Assembly (NCBI RefSeq): GCF_000315485.1
Contig: NZ_JH992941.1
Coordinates: 1,395,312-1,459,311, forward strand
DNA from: Bacteroides oleiciplenus YIT 12058
GTDB taxonomy: Bacteria > Bacteroidota > Bacteroidia > Bacteroidales > Bacteroidaceae
Reading direction: 5' to 3'
DNA length: 64,000 nucleotides
This document shows positions 34,607-43,114 of this stretch, one piece after another; within the stretch, counting starts at the first letter, position 1, and every line of letters begins with the position of its first letter. The translations under genes and the position numbers were made by a program. The notes beneath the pieces were generated by a model. That model made no database searches and was not told the origin of the DNA. It saw only the letters and a program-made list of their open reading frames with translations.

Positions 34607-35626
34607 TTATTGTTTTAATTGTTTCTGTGCAACTTCTATAAATGCTAATATATTCTCAAACGGAGTGTCGCCCTCTACCGAGTGGGAGGGAGAGAAGATA
34701 TATCCGCCCTCTTTGCCCAGTTCGAGCAGGCGTTCCGATTCGGCAACCACTTCTTCGCGTGTTCCGAAGGGAAGTATCTTCTGCATGGACAGACCTCCAT
34801 GGAATGCCAGGCGGCCGCGATAGCGGGGCAGGATGTCATATACATCCATTACTTCCGGCTGGAAGGGGTTGAAGGAGTTCAGGCCTATGTCTACCAGGTC
34901 GTCGAAGAGTTCGTCCACGTCACCGCAGCTATGTATCATTACATATTTTCCGGCGGCACGCACGTGGCCATACATACGTTTGAGGCGGGGATATATGAAT
35001 TCTTTCCAGATGTCGTATCCCATGATGAGGCCTTTTTGCTGTCCCCAGTCGTCGCCGAAGTATACGGCATCGATGTCATATTCCAGTGCTTTGTCCACTT
35101 GGGCCAGGTTGTAGTCGCAGATGGCATCTAATAGCTGGTGTACGAATTCGGGGTTGATGATGAAGTCCATCAACAGATTCTCCATACCACGCATGGTCCA
35201 TGCGCGTTCGTAGAGGGAGAAACCAATCTGGAAGCAGCGGAACATGTCCGGCTTGGCGGCTATTTCAGACTCTATGTTCGCAAAGAAGCGAGGGTCCAGC
35301 GGATTAGGGAAGGTGTATCCTTCTAAAGTAGGTTCGGGCAACACAATACTCTTTACATCGCCGATGTCCTTGTCGATGCTTCTGTCCCACACTACCTTGA
35401 ATACATCTTGATAGAGATCACCGCCGAGATGTTCAAAGAAACCGATGTCGCTGCCTAATTGAAGAACGTGGTTGCCCAACACCACATCCAGGTCTTCTAC
35501 ACCATAATATTTTTGCAATTGTTCTTTGGGCTCTTGCGTGAATTTAAAAGACCAGGGCACATAAGGAGGTTTTTGACCGTCCAGTACCATTTTTATGACT
35601 TCCCGTTTTGTTTTACTGTTTTGCAT
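34607..35626 (-). CDS. URO-D-family methyltransferase, probable substrate-side demethylase
   Basis: A 339-residue cytoplasmic URO-D superfamily protein, first gene of the long minus operon. It has IHSCGDVDE (H232, C234), but where the MtaA-type partner has a third Cys it has [10 protein letters not shown] (H315). It also has a characteristic [12 protein letters not shown] segment. It differs strongly from the second URO-D protein, so the pair is not a simple duplication. In MtvB-type systems a URO-D-like protein takes methyl from an O-methyl compound and passes it to the corrinoid protein; by position and altered metal site this one is the better candidate for that role. The substrate is unknown; 4-O-methylglucuronate from xylan is my leading guess. 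Confidence 0.83.
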   Translation of the reverse strand: MQNSKTKREVIKMVLDGQKPPYVPWSFKFTQEPKEQLQKYYGVEDLDVVLGNHVLQLGSDIGFFEHLGGDLYQDVFKVVWDRSIDKDIGDVKSIVLPEPTLEGYTFPNPLDPRFFANIESEIAAKPDMFRCFQIGFSLYERAWTMRGMENLLMDFIINPEFVHQLLDAICDYNLAQVDKALEYDIDAVYFGDDWGQQKGLIMGYDIWKEFIYPRLKRMYGHVRAAGKYVMIHSCGDVDELFDDLVDIGLNSFNPFQPEVMDVYDILPRYRGRLAFHGGLSMQKILPFGTREEVVAESERLLELGKEGGYIFSPSHSVEGDTPFENILAFIEVAQKQLKQ

Positions 35627-35670
35627 ATTACATAAAATTTAGTGATTAACAAATCTAACTCTGCCGATTG

Positions 35671-35678
35671 CAAACATA
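35671..35678 (-). promoter_or_regulatory. -7 box of the methyltransferase/xylan side-chain operon
   Basis: Minus-strand TATGTTTG, perfect TAnnTTTG. The leader to the ATG at 35626 would be about 38 bases. No -33 TTTG at 19-21 bases. I saw no other perfect -7 box in the intergenic gaps down to 17979, so this may drive the whole operon. Confidence 0.5.
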
Positions 35679-35725
35679 CTGAAGATTAGCTCAAAGCCTT
35701 GGCAATACAAAACCAAAAAATGACA

Positions 35726-35776
35726 CTTTTCATTCATTCTGTATATTCCTAAGGGGGTTGGGGTAGGAATGAAAAG
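35726..35776. promoter_or_regulatory. Nested inverted repeats, candidate operator
   Basis: A 10-base perfect inverted repeat (CTTTTCATTC/GAATGAAAAG) encloses a 7-base one (ATTCCTA/TAGGAAT). The element lies about 50 bases upstream of the minus -7 box and 95 bases upstream of the plus one. Binding by HTCS2 is only a guess. Confidence 0.4.
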
Positions 35777-35869
35777 ACACTATTCTGTCATTTTTAGTGT
35801 TTTTCTGCCAGAATACCCCTTTCAACCTTTATTCTGAGCTTGATTTATAGGGGAAATGATTTTAATTCA

Positions 35870-35877
35870 TAAATTTG
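35870..35877 (+). promoter_or_regulatory. -7 box of HTCS2
   Basis: TAAATTTG, a perfect TAnnTTTG, with a TTTA 22 bases upstream as a weak -33. The leader to the ATG at 35961 would be about 77 bases. Confidence 0.45.
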
Positions 35878-35960
35878 TGCCGATTACCTGTTGGTAGGAT
35901 TCATTCATTTTTGAATGGCAATGGATAGTACTGATTAGAACTAATGAAAAACATATTCTT

Positions 35961-38900
35961 ATGAGAAAAGTAATACTAATGCTGTTCTTCTGCTTATTCT
36001 GTTCCGGGGGGCTTTGGTCACAACAGATTAAGCATTATAATAATAATTCGGGCTTGTCGCATAATACGGTGATGAGCTTGTTTCAGGATAGTAAGGGTTT
36101 TATGTGGATAGGAACCAAGAATGGTTTGAACAGGTTCGACGGGCACGAATTTAAGATTTACCAGCGTGGAGACTCGCTCACCGAGCTCCGGAACAGTATG
36201 ATATATTGCATTACTGAGGACAAGGAGAAAACGCTGTGGATTGCCACCGATAAGGGAGTCTCGCTCTACAATCCCTTCACAGAAACTTTTTCGAACTTCA
36301 ATAAGCAGACGGATAGGAATGAGAAAGTGGAAGGCTATATCAATAAGATTTTTATAGATAAGGCAGATAGAGTCTGGATACTTTCGGGCGAAGGATTGTT
36401 TCTTTACAAGCCGTCGGAGGATAAACTATATAACCTGAAGGAGAAGTTTGCCCCTTATACGGATTATTCCCCCTGGGCACTGTTTGTGGATGATGACGGG
36501 GTGGCTTATCTTGGTTTTCCCAATATAGGAGTCATCAAGTATGATATAGGAGCTGATAAAACGACTTATCTGGCTCATAACAATAACCTCCCTACCGTTA
36601 TCTGCGGATATAAGGATAAGTATATATTGTTTGGAACCAGGGATAAAGGCTTGTTCCTTATTAATAAAGAAACCGGTGATCAGGAGAAGCTACTGATTGA
36701 TGAATCGCTGAACTCCGACGTATACGTGCGCCATATTGAAGAGATTTCAAAGGATGAATATTGGATAGGCGCCGAGAGTGGGATTTATGTATTGAAGGAT
36801 GGTACGATGCAACACATCATCCATGAAGACTACAATGACTTATCTATTTCCAACAATGCCATCTATGCCATCTGCAAGGATAAGGAAGGTGGAATCTGGA
36901 TAGGGAGCTACTTTGGCGGTGTAGACTATATCCCTAAGCAATATTCTTATTTTGAGAACTTCTATCCTATAGCTTACAAAAACTCCATCAGCGGATACAG
37001 GGTGAGGGAGTTTGTGAGCGACAAAAAAGGAAACTTGTGGATTGCTACTGAAGACAATGGATTGAATTATTATGATACGCATACCGGTCTCTTCACCCAT
37101 ATCTCCGAGAGAACCAGGCCAGTGAATATCTCTTTCAGTAATATTCAGTGCCTGAATCTGGCAGGAGATAAGCTATGGATCGGTACATTCACCAAAGGAG
37201 TGGATGTGCTCGACCTGAAAACCAACCGTTGCAAACATTACGAAAAGGACGGGATGCCCAACTCCATACTCAATAACGATATCTTTGCCATCTATACCGA
37301 CAGCCGGAATACGACCTGGGTGAGCTCCACTACCGAGCTTTATACATACGTTCCCGAGATAGACGGTTTCAGGAAGTTCGAACCTATGAGCGGCACGTTC
37401 ATCAGTGATATACTGGAGGATGTAAACGGGTGCATCTGGTTCACGACCTACAATATCGGAGTCATCAGGTATAACCCTGATACGAAGGAGATAAAGCGTT
37501 TCCGCTATGATGTGGAGAATCCTAACAGTCTTTGTTACGACCGCATCACGTGCGTGTTTCAGGACAGTAAACAGCGCTTGTGGTTTGCTTCCGAAGACAA
37601 TGGCTTCTGCCGCTACAATGAGAACGATGGAACTTTTACACGCATCACCACCAAGCAAGGACTTCCCAGCAATGTGGTTTATAAGATACTGGAGGATGAT
37701 AACCAACGCTTCTGGTTAAGTACCAGCAACGGATTGGTAAGCTTTAATCCTGAGACGATGAGTGTAGAGGCATTATACAATCTTCCCAATGGGTTGCGGA
37801 GTAAACAGTTTAATTACAATTCCGGTATAAAGACGGAAGACGGAACTCTTTATTTCGGCAGCATAGACGGATTTGTAGCCTTCAATCCCAAGAACTTCCA
37901 TCCCAATGAAAACAGGTATTCCGTGGTGCTGACAGGCTTTTATATCTTCAATCAGGAGGTAAAAGGAGAGGCTACCGATAAAGTGCTGGACCAGGCGATC
38001 CCTTATGCGAATGCCATCAACCTGAACTATGACCAGGCCACCTTCAGCTTTAGCTTCTCGGCACTGAATTATTCGACTGAAGGAAACGGGAAGTATGCCT
38101 ATATGCTGGAAGGGATTGACAAGAAGTGGAACTATGTGGACAACGTATTCAGAATATCATATAACAGCATACCGCCCGGTGATTATGTATTCCATATCAA
38201 ATACTCGAAGGATGGACGTGATTGGAGTGATACGAATACAACGGTCAACATCAGCATCATTCCTCCTTTATGGCGGACATCCTGGGCTTATGCGCTGTAT
38301 ACCATCCTGATTATGGGTATTTTCTTCTTTGCCATCCGTCTGTATGTCTTGAAGAAGAAGAGGCAGGTGGAAGAAAGAATGGCTCATCAGGAACAGGAGA
38401 AGAAGGAAGAGATTTATAAAGCCAAGATAGACTTCTTCACCAATGTGGCGCACGAGATACGTACTCCGATTACGCTTATCAAAGCTCCGCTGGACTATAT
38501 CCTGACTTCCCAGCCGGATGAGCATGAAACGAAGGAGAACCTGATAACCATGGAGAGGAATACGGACCGGCTGTTGGTGCTGGTGAATCAGTTGCTCGAT
38601 TTCCGCAAGATAGAATCCAAAGCTTTTACGCTGTCGTTGAAGGTGCGGAATATCAATGTGCTGGTAGCTAATACCTTCAACCGCTTTGTGCCCACAGGTA
38701 AACGGAAGAAGCTGGAAATGATACTGGAAGCTCCCGACCGTGACGTCATGGCATTGGTGGATGAGGAGGCGATAACCAAGGTGTGCAGTAATCTCTTTAA
38801 TAATGCCGTGAAGTATTCGGCCACGTATATCAAAGCCATACTTTCGGTGAGTGAGGATTCACGTTATTTTCGGATTACGGTGAAAAATGACGGTACGCCT

Positions 38901-39953
38901 ATTCCGCCGGATATGCGCGAACGTATCTTTGAGGCTTTCTTCCAGTTGAAAGGAGCTCATCCTACGCAACCGGGTTCGGGTATCGGGCTTACGTTGGCAT
39001 CATCGCTGGTGCAGTTGCACAACGGAAAGCTGTATCTGGATGAAGAGGCTGAGGATACGGCTTTTGTAGTGGAAATACCTACCAATGTATCCGCTGATGC
39101 ACAACAGGTTGAGGATGATGTCTTGATTGAGGAGCCCATAACTGATGAAGACAATGTATCGACGGTAGTGCTCGAAGATTCATTCTCGGCTAAGGATGTT
39201 GTGTTGGTGGTGGAAGATAATGAGGAGTTGCAGTCGTTCCTGACTGTTCAGTTGAGCAAGTACTATAAAGTGCTCACTGCCAACAATGGGATGGAGGCAA
39301 TGGAGGTGTTGAAAGACCAGATTGTGAATCTTATTGTTTCGGACATCATGATGCCGCTGAAGAATGGGCTTGAATTATGTAATGAGATTAAATCGAATAT
39401 TGAGACTTGCCATATTCCGGTTATTCTGTTAACGGCCAAGACGACGCTGAACAACAAGATAGAAGGGCTGAATAGCGGAGCGGATGCTTATATGGAGAAA
39501 CCGTTTGCCATGCCTCATCTGTTGGTTCAGATTAAGAATCTGCTGGAAAGTCGCATGAAGCTCCGGCAAAACTTTGCCAACAGTCCTTATATTGCCACCA
39601 ATAGTATGGCGCAGAATAAGGCGGATGAAGACTTCCTGAATAAGCTGACGGAGATAATCAGGCAGAATCTGGATGATGATACGTTTAATATTGATGACTT
39701 GGCACGGGAGGTGAACATGAGCCGCACCAGTCTGCACCGCAAGATAAAGGTGATTACGGAACTGACTCCGGGTGACTTCATCCGTATTATTCGCCTGAAG
39801 AAGGCTGCCGAGTTGTTGCTGGAAGGGGAGTATCGTATTAATGAAATCTGTATGATAGTGGGAATACGTTCCCTGTCGTACTTCTCAAAGAGTTTCCAGA
39901 AACAGTTTGGGGTGCTTCCGAAGGACTTTGCCAAGAGCCATGTGAAGCAATGA
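35961..39953 (+). CDS. Hybrid two-component system sensor-regulator (HTCS2)
   Basis: A 1330-residue protein with the same plan as HTCS1 but clearly different in sequence. It has a signal peptide (1-20), Reg_prop propeller repeats (about 22-620; LFQDSKGFMWIGTKNGLNRF), Y_Y_Y domain (about 690-765), membrane segment (about 774-797), HisKA with NVAHEIRTP (His about 830), HATPase (NLFNNAVKY, GSGIGLTLASSLVQLHNG), receiver with SDIMMPLKNG (Asp about 1127) and C-terminal AraC HTH (MSRTSLHRKIKVITELTPGD). All key motifs look intact. It is divergent from the methyltransferase operon and convergent with GH51, between the two halves of the locus. It could control the corrinoid operon, the GH5/GH51 genes, or the SusC2 block. 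Confidence 0.93.
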   Translation: MRKVILMLFFCLFCSGGLWSQQIKHYNNNSGLSHNTVMSLFQDSKGFMWIGTKNGLNRFDGHEFKIYQRGDSLTELRNSMIYCITEDKEKTLWIATDKGVSLYNPFTETFSNFNKQTDRNEKVEGYINKIFIDKADRVWILSGEGLFLYKPSEDKLYNLKEKFAPYTDYSPWALFVDDDGVAYLGFPNIGVIKYDIGADKTTYLAHNNNLPTVICGYKDKYILFGTRDKGLFLINKETGDQEKLLIDESLNSDVYVRHIEEISKDEYWIGAESGIYVLKDGTMQHIIHEDYNDLSISNNAIYAICKDKEGGIWIGSYFGGVDYIPKQYSYFENFYPIAYKNSISGYRVREFVSDKKGNLWIATEDNGLNYYDTHTGLFTHISERTRPVNISFSNIQCLNLAGDKLWIGTFTKGVDVLDLKTNRCKHYEKDGMPNSILNNDIFAIYTDSRNTTWVSSTTELYTYVPEIDGFRKFEPMSGTFISDILEDVNGCIWFTTYNIGVIRYNPDTKEIKRFRYDVENPNSLCYDRITCVFQDSKQRLWFASEDNGFCRYNENDGTFTRITTKQGLPSNVVYKILEDDNQRFWLSTSNGLVSFNPETMSVEALYNLPNGLRSKQFNYNSGIKTEDGTLYFGSIDGFVAFNPKNFHPNENRYSVVLTGFYIFNQEVKGEATDKVLDQAIPYANAINLNYDQATFSFSFSALNYSTEGNGKYAYMLEGIDKKWNYVDNVFRISYNSIPPGDYVFHIKYSKDGRDWSDTNTTVNISIIPPLWRTSWAYALYTILIMGIFFFAIRLYVLKKKRQVEERMAHQEQEKKEEIYKAKIDFFTNVAHEIRTPITLIKAPLDYILTSQPDEHETKENLITMERNTDRLLVLVNQLLDFRKIESKAFTLSLKVRNINVLVANTFNRFVPTGKRKKLEMILEAPDRDVMALVDEEAITKVCSNLFNNAVKYSATYIKAILSVSEDSRYFRITVKNDGTPIPPDMRERIFEAFFQLKGAHPTQPGSGIGLTLASSLVQLHNGKLYLDEEAEDTAFVVEIPTNVSADAQQVEDDVLIEEPITDEDNVSTVVLEDSFSAKDVVLVVEDNEELQSFLTVQLSKYYKVLTANNGMEAMEVLKDQIVNLIVSDIMMPLKNGLELCNEIKSNIETCHIPVILLTAKTTLNNKIEGLNSGADAYMEKPFAMPHLLVQIKNLLESRMKLRQNFANSPYIATNSMAQNKADEDFLNKLTEIIRQNLDDDTFNIDDLAREVNMSRTSLHRKIKVITELTPGDFIRIIRLKKAAELLLEGEYRINEICMIVGIRSLSYFSKSFQKQFGVLPKDFAKSHVKQ

Positions 39954-39966
39954 TAGTGAAAAGAAA

Positions 39967-40004
39967 CGCAGGTCATTTTAAAGTTCCCTTTATAATGACC
40001 TGCG
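39967..40004. terminator. Bidirectional terminator between HTCS2 and GH51
   Basis: A perfect 11-base stem, CGCAGGTCATT (39967-39977) with AATGACCTGCG (39994-40004), around a 16-base loop, between convergent genes. There is no long T-run. Confidence 0.7.
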
Positions 40005-40045
40005 CTGTTGAAAAACAATCTTTGTATCCTTAATTATCTGAAAAT

Positions 40046-41593
40046 CTATTGTATCTCTAATGTAACGATGCTCAATGGAGGTAGTTTCATCGTGATTTTA
40101 CCATCATTTTCCTTTTTGAATCCTTTATACTCCTTCGTTACAATCTTATCGGGTTCGTCGAAGGAGTTATAATCTGTATATGAAGCGGAAGTCAGGAGCT
40201 CTCCCTTTATTTGTTTAGCGTTGTAGCCATTCAGAATGACGCTGGCAGGCACGGCTTTGTTGGGGTTTAAATTTACCACGGAAACATGTATTTTGCCGTC
40301 TTCACCTTTGGATGCTGATACATTGACTCCCGGAATGCTCTCAGTGCCGTACTTGTAATCGTTGACGCTGACGCTAGACTCCAATAGATTAGCTTCCTGA
40401 TGCACTTTATACATTTTGAAAATATGGTATGTAGGAGTTAGCAGTATCTTTTCTTTATCCGTCAGAATCAAGGCTTGCAATACGTTGATGGCTTGTGCCA
40501 GGTTGGCCATGCGCACACGGTCGGAGTGGTTATTGAAAATATTCAGCGTGGAAGCGGCTATCAGTGCGTCACGCATCGTGTTTTGCTGGTACAGGAAGCC
40601 AGGATTAGTGCCGGGCTCAACTTCAGTCCATATACCCCATTCATCTACCACCAATGCTATCTTTTTGGCCGGGTCGTATTTATTCATCATGGCAGCGTAG
40701 TTCTTCAATAGAGTATCCATGTATAATGCGTTCTTTACTCCACCGAAGTATTCTTTTTCATCGAAGTCGGTAGAAGAACCCTTTTGTCCCCAATTGCCTG
40801 TGGCAATGGTATAGTAATGCAATGAAATACCCCATAATGCATATTGGGGAATTTTTTTCAGGCATACTTCCATCCAGTTGTAATCTGTACTGTTAGGTCC
40901 GGAAGCTATTTTCTTAATGGGATGGTTGGAGTAATTGCGGGCATACTCCTGAAAAATGCGGTATTGTTCGGAGTAGTGTTCAGGAGTCATGTTGCCGCCG
41001 CATCCCCAGCTCTCGTTTCCGATACCGAAGAAACTCACGCCATAAGGTTCTTTATGCCCGTTTTGCTCACGAAGTTGTGTCAGGTGCGTTTTACCGTCGA
41101 AGTTGAGATATTCAATCCAGTCGCGCAGGTCCTTAGGAGTGGAAGTGCCCATATTGGCTGATAGATATGGTTCGCAACCGAGTAAATTACATAGCTTCAT
41201 GAATTCGTCCGTACCGAAGCTGTTATCTTCGGTAACTCCACCCCAATGGCTGTTGAGGGTTACGGGGCGTTTGGCCGGGTCACCGATGCCGTCGCGCCAC
41301 TGATACTCGTCGGCATAACAACCACCGGGCCAGCGGAGGTTGGGTATATTAATATCACGCAGAGCATCCACAATATCCATTCGGATGCGCCCGTCTTTGT
41401 TGACGTTCATTGCTGGATCTACCCAGAAACCGTCGTAGATACAACGCCCCAAATGCTCGGCAAAGTGTCCGTAGATGTGTTTACTGATGGTCTGCCGGGG
41501 CTGGTCGGCCTGAATGGTAATGACAGCTTGCTCGTTTTGCGCCCATAACGGGGCGGAAGTTGCTAATGCAAGGGTTAAGAGGAGTGTTTTCAT
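40046..41593 (-). CDS. GH51 alpha-L-arabinofuranosidase
   Basis: A 515-residue secreted enzyme, signal peptide 1-18. GH51 removes alpha-L-arabinofuranose from arabinoxylan or arabinan with retention. The acid/base is E194 in GIGNESWGCGG and the nucleophile E318 in LVVDEWGIW; LRWPGGCYADEYQW is the usual barrel signature, and the C-terminal beta domain ends IVTLEIQ. The upstream GH5-like gene stops one base before this ATG, so the two are co-transcribed from a promoter near 42690. Many GH51 enzymes are cytoplasmic; the clear signal peptide puts this one in the periplasm. Confidence 0.93.
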   Translation of the reverse strand: MKTLLLTLALATSAPLWAQNEQAVITIQADQPRQTISKHIYGHFAEHLGRCIYDGFWVDPAMNVNKDGRIRMDIVDALRDINIPNLRWPGGCYADEYQWRDGIGDPAKRPVTLNSHWGGVTEDNSFGTDEFMKLCNLLGCEPYLSANMGTSTPKDLRDWIEYLNFDGKTHLTQLREQNGHKEPYGVSFFGIGNESWGCGGNMTPEHYSEQYRIFQEYARNYSNHPIKKIASGPNSTDYNWMEVCLKKIPQYALWGISLHYYTIATGNWGQKGSSTDFDEKEYFGGVKNALYMDTLLKNYAAMMNKYDPAKKIALVVDEWGIWTEVEPGTNPGFLYQQNTMRDALIAASTLNIFNNHSDRVRMANLAQAINVLQALILTDKEKILLTPTYHIFKMYKVHQEANLLESSVSVNDYKYGTESIPGVNVSASKGEDGKIHVSVVNLNPNKAVPASVILNGYNAKQIKGELLTSASYTDYNSFDEPDKIVTKEYKGFKKENDGKITMKLPPLSIVTLEIQ

Positions 41594-41594
41594 A

Positions 41595-42659
41595 CTATTG
41601 GTTTGTTGTTTTTTTGATTACTTCTATTTCTTGAGTGGAGTATGGGGTATAGTCTCCTTTATAGATGTCATGTTGCCATGCTCCGGTATAGGGCAACTGT
41701 TCCGGGCGGTGTCCCCAGCACAGGTGGGTTTGTGTCTTCCCATTCACCAGTCCCCATATCATACTGCCTACATTTGCTTCCTTAAACATAGGGAGGATTT
41801 CCGGAATGGTGGAGTGCGCCACGCGATTCATCCATTCCGTGCAGATGGTGGGACGGCCTGCTTTGAGATGCTCTTTCATGGTTTTCTCAGTTTCTTCTTT
41901 AGAGGCATAGCAGTGGAAGGTGATGATGTCCGAGTTGGCAGTCAGGAAGTCGTTCAACTCTTTGTTGCCGTTCCATAAGCCTGATGTGATGGGTTGTGTG
42001 GGGTTAACCTCACGTGCCCAGGTGAAGACTTTGCGAAGTAAAGGCCAGCTTCTTTCGGGCATGGTGGTATTGGTGGGTTCGTTGTATAAATCCCAGACAA
42101 AGATGCGTGGGTCGTCCTTGAAGCGGGTCATGACTTCTTTTACATACTTCTCCAGTTTGCTGTGGGTACGTTCGTCCACTACCATCGAATAGCCGGGTGA
42201 TGGAGACCAGGCCCAGGCATACCAGCCTTCCAGCGGTTCGGGTTGTTTGCCCACTTTGGGATCTGTATTGACGCCGAAAGCACAGTCGTCGAAGAAGATA
42301 GGCATTACTTTTACATCGTATTTGCTGCAAATGCTGAGGAAGCGGTCGAGAGTGCGTATGAAGTACGCCGGGTCTTCCTCATATACTGCGTATTGCATCA
42401 CGACGCGTGCGCAGTTCATGCCGAGGCTTTTCATTAACTTCATCTCTTTCTCTATTACTTTGGGTGAGAAGGAGGTTTTATCCCACATGGCAGTGTAATT
42501 GATGGCGTCGGCAGGAATGTAATTCACACCGCAGTACCATGGATTCTCTTCGCCCCATTGGCGGGCTTGTTCTGCGCTCCATACTTTGCCTTGGGCAAAA
42601 GCGGAAATAGTGGTGGTGAGTGCCACGCATACGCAGATTAATAATCGTCGCATATTCAT
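41595..42659 (-). CDS. GH5-like (clan GH-A) glycoside hydrolase
   Basis: A 354-residue secreted (alpha/beta)8-barrel protein, signal peptide about 1-22. The acid/base fits E194 in VWDLYNEPTN and the nucleophile E275 in ICTEWMNRV, the standard clan A arrangement. Other marks are NPWYCGVNYIPADAIN at the mature N-terminus and GMNCARVVMQYAVYE. Its closest textbook family is GH5, where relatives are often labelled cellulase or xylanase, but I cannot assign a subfamily and would not take the label as activity. It is co-transcribed with GH51. In this locus it could act on a xylan side chain or an arabinose/galactose linkage. Confidence 0.75.
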   Translation of the reverse strand: MNMRRLLICVCVALTTTISAFAQGKVWSAEQARQWGEENPWYCGVNYIPADAINYTAMWDKTSFSPKVIEKEMKLMKSLGMNCARVVMQYAVYEEDPAYFIRTLDRFLSICSKYDVKVMPIFFDDCAFGVNTDPKVGKQPEPLEGWYAWAWSPSPGYSMVVDERTHSKLEKYVKEVMTRFKDDPRIFVWDLYNEPTNTTMPERSWPLLRKVFTWAREVNPTQPITSGLWNGNKELNDFLTANSDIITFHCYASKEETEKTMKEHLKAGRPTICTEWMNRVAHSTIPEILPMFKEANVGSMIWGLVNGKTQTHLCWGHRPEQLPYTGAWQHDIYKGDYTPYSTQEIEVIKKTTNQ

Positions 42660-42683
42660 GATATTATATATTTAAGTTCGGTG

Positions 42684-42691
42684 CAAATGTA
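42684..42691 (-). promoter_or_regulatory. -7 box of the GH5-like/GH51 operon
   Basis: Minus-strand TACATTTG, a perfect TAnnTTTG, about 25 bases before the ATG at 42659. No -33 partner seen. Confidence 0.45.
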
Positions 42692-42875
42692 GGTGAAACT
42701 TTCTTTTTCGGATGACGCCAGTCTTTCAGAAAACAACACCATTTAACCAATTTGGCGGGAGATGGGAAGTCTGGGGTGGAAAGGAAGAAAAGAGGTGGGA
42801 GGATTATAGGGGGGATAAGGTGGTTGTGCTATATATCACAATGATAACCAATACTATCTTACTTCTCCTGGTTCA

Positions 42876-42991
42876 AAACTGTTTCGGAATAAACCGATAT
42901 AATCCCCGTATTTCCTTGTTTGGATAGAAACAGCACTTTTTTGGAAGAATAGAGCGCATTGCCTCTTATCCCCTTTCAGAAACTGTTTCGG
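42876..42991 (+). repeat. Repeated 12-mer AAACTGTTTCGG, candidate regulator sites
   Basis: AAACTGTTTCGG occurs at 42876-42887 and 42980-42991, 104 bases apart (close to ten helical turns), both preceded by TTCA. The second copy contains the palindrome GAAAC-T-GTTTC. The downstream copy ends 73 bases before the plus -7 box. Confidence 0.4.
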
Positions 42992-43064
42992 GCCTGTTTT
43001 GCAAATAGACAAATTAGAGCAATTTTTTGGAACGGCAGGGACAGTTTATTATCGTATTTCACGT

Positions 43065-43072
43065 TAGATTTG
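43065..43072 (+). promoter_or_regulatory. -7 box of the 844-residue protein gene
   Basis: TAGATTTG, a perfect TAnnTTTG. The transcript would start near 43080, which supports the ATG at 43115 over the in-frame ATG at 42959. Confidence 0.5.
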
Positions 43073-43114
43073 CATCATCAAAAACGAATGTTACATCGTA
43101 ATCGAAATACTATT

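Larger units (their letters stand above)
35627..35960. other. Divergent regulatory region between the methyltransferase operon and HTCS2 (334 bases)
   Basis: No gene is visible. It contains a minus -7 box near 35671, a plus -7 box near 35870, and between them nested inverted repeats: CTTTTCATTC (35726-35735) with GAATGAAAAG (35767-35776), and ATTCCTA (35745-35751) with TAGGAAT (35764-35770) around a G-rich loop. TGACA (35721) and TGTCA (35786) flank them. These look like operator sequence. Confidence 0.6.
42660..43114. other. Divergent regulatory region upstream of GH5-like and the 844-residue protein (455 bases)
   Basis: It holds two perfect divergent -7 boxes and a repeated 12-mer AAACTGTTTCGG, but no credible gene. 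A frame continues upstream of the 844-residue gene to 42959, but it lies before the signal peptide and mostly upstream of the predicted transcript start. Confidence 0.6.

Noticed and set aside
33269..35626. The cassette as plain methionine synthase or heme biosynthesis genes
   Set aside because: There is no homocysteine-methyltransferase barrel, two divergent URO-D proteins rather than one, and a separate MtaC-type corrinoid protein.
42959..43114. An N-terminal extension of the 844-residue gene to an ATG at 42959
   Set aside because: The added residues precede a clear signal peptide, and a perfect -7 box at 43065 lies inside the extension.
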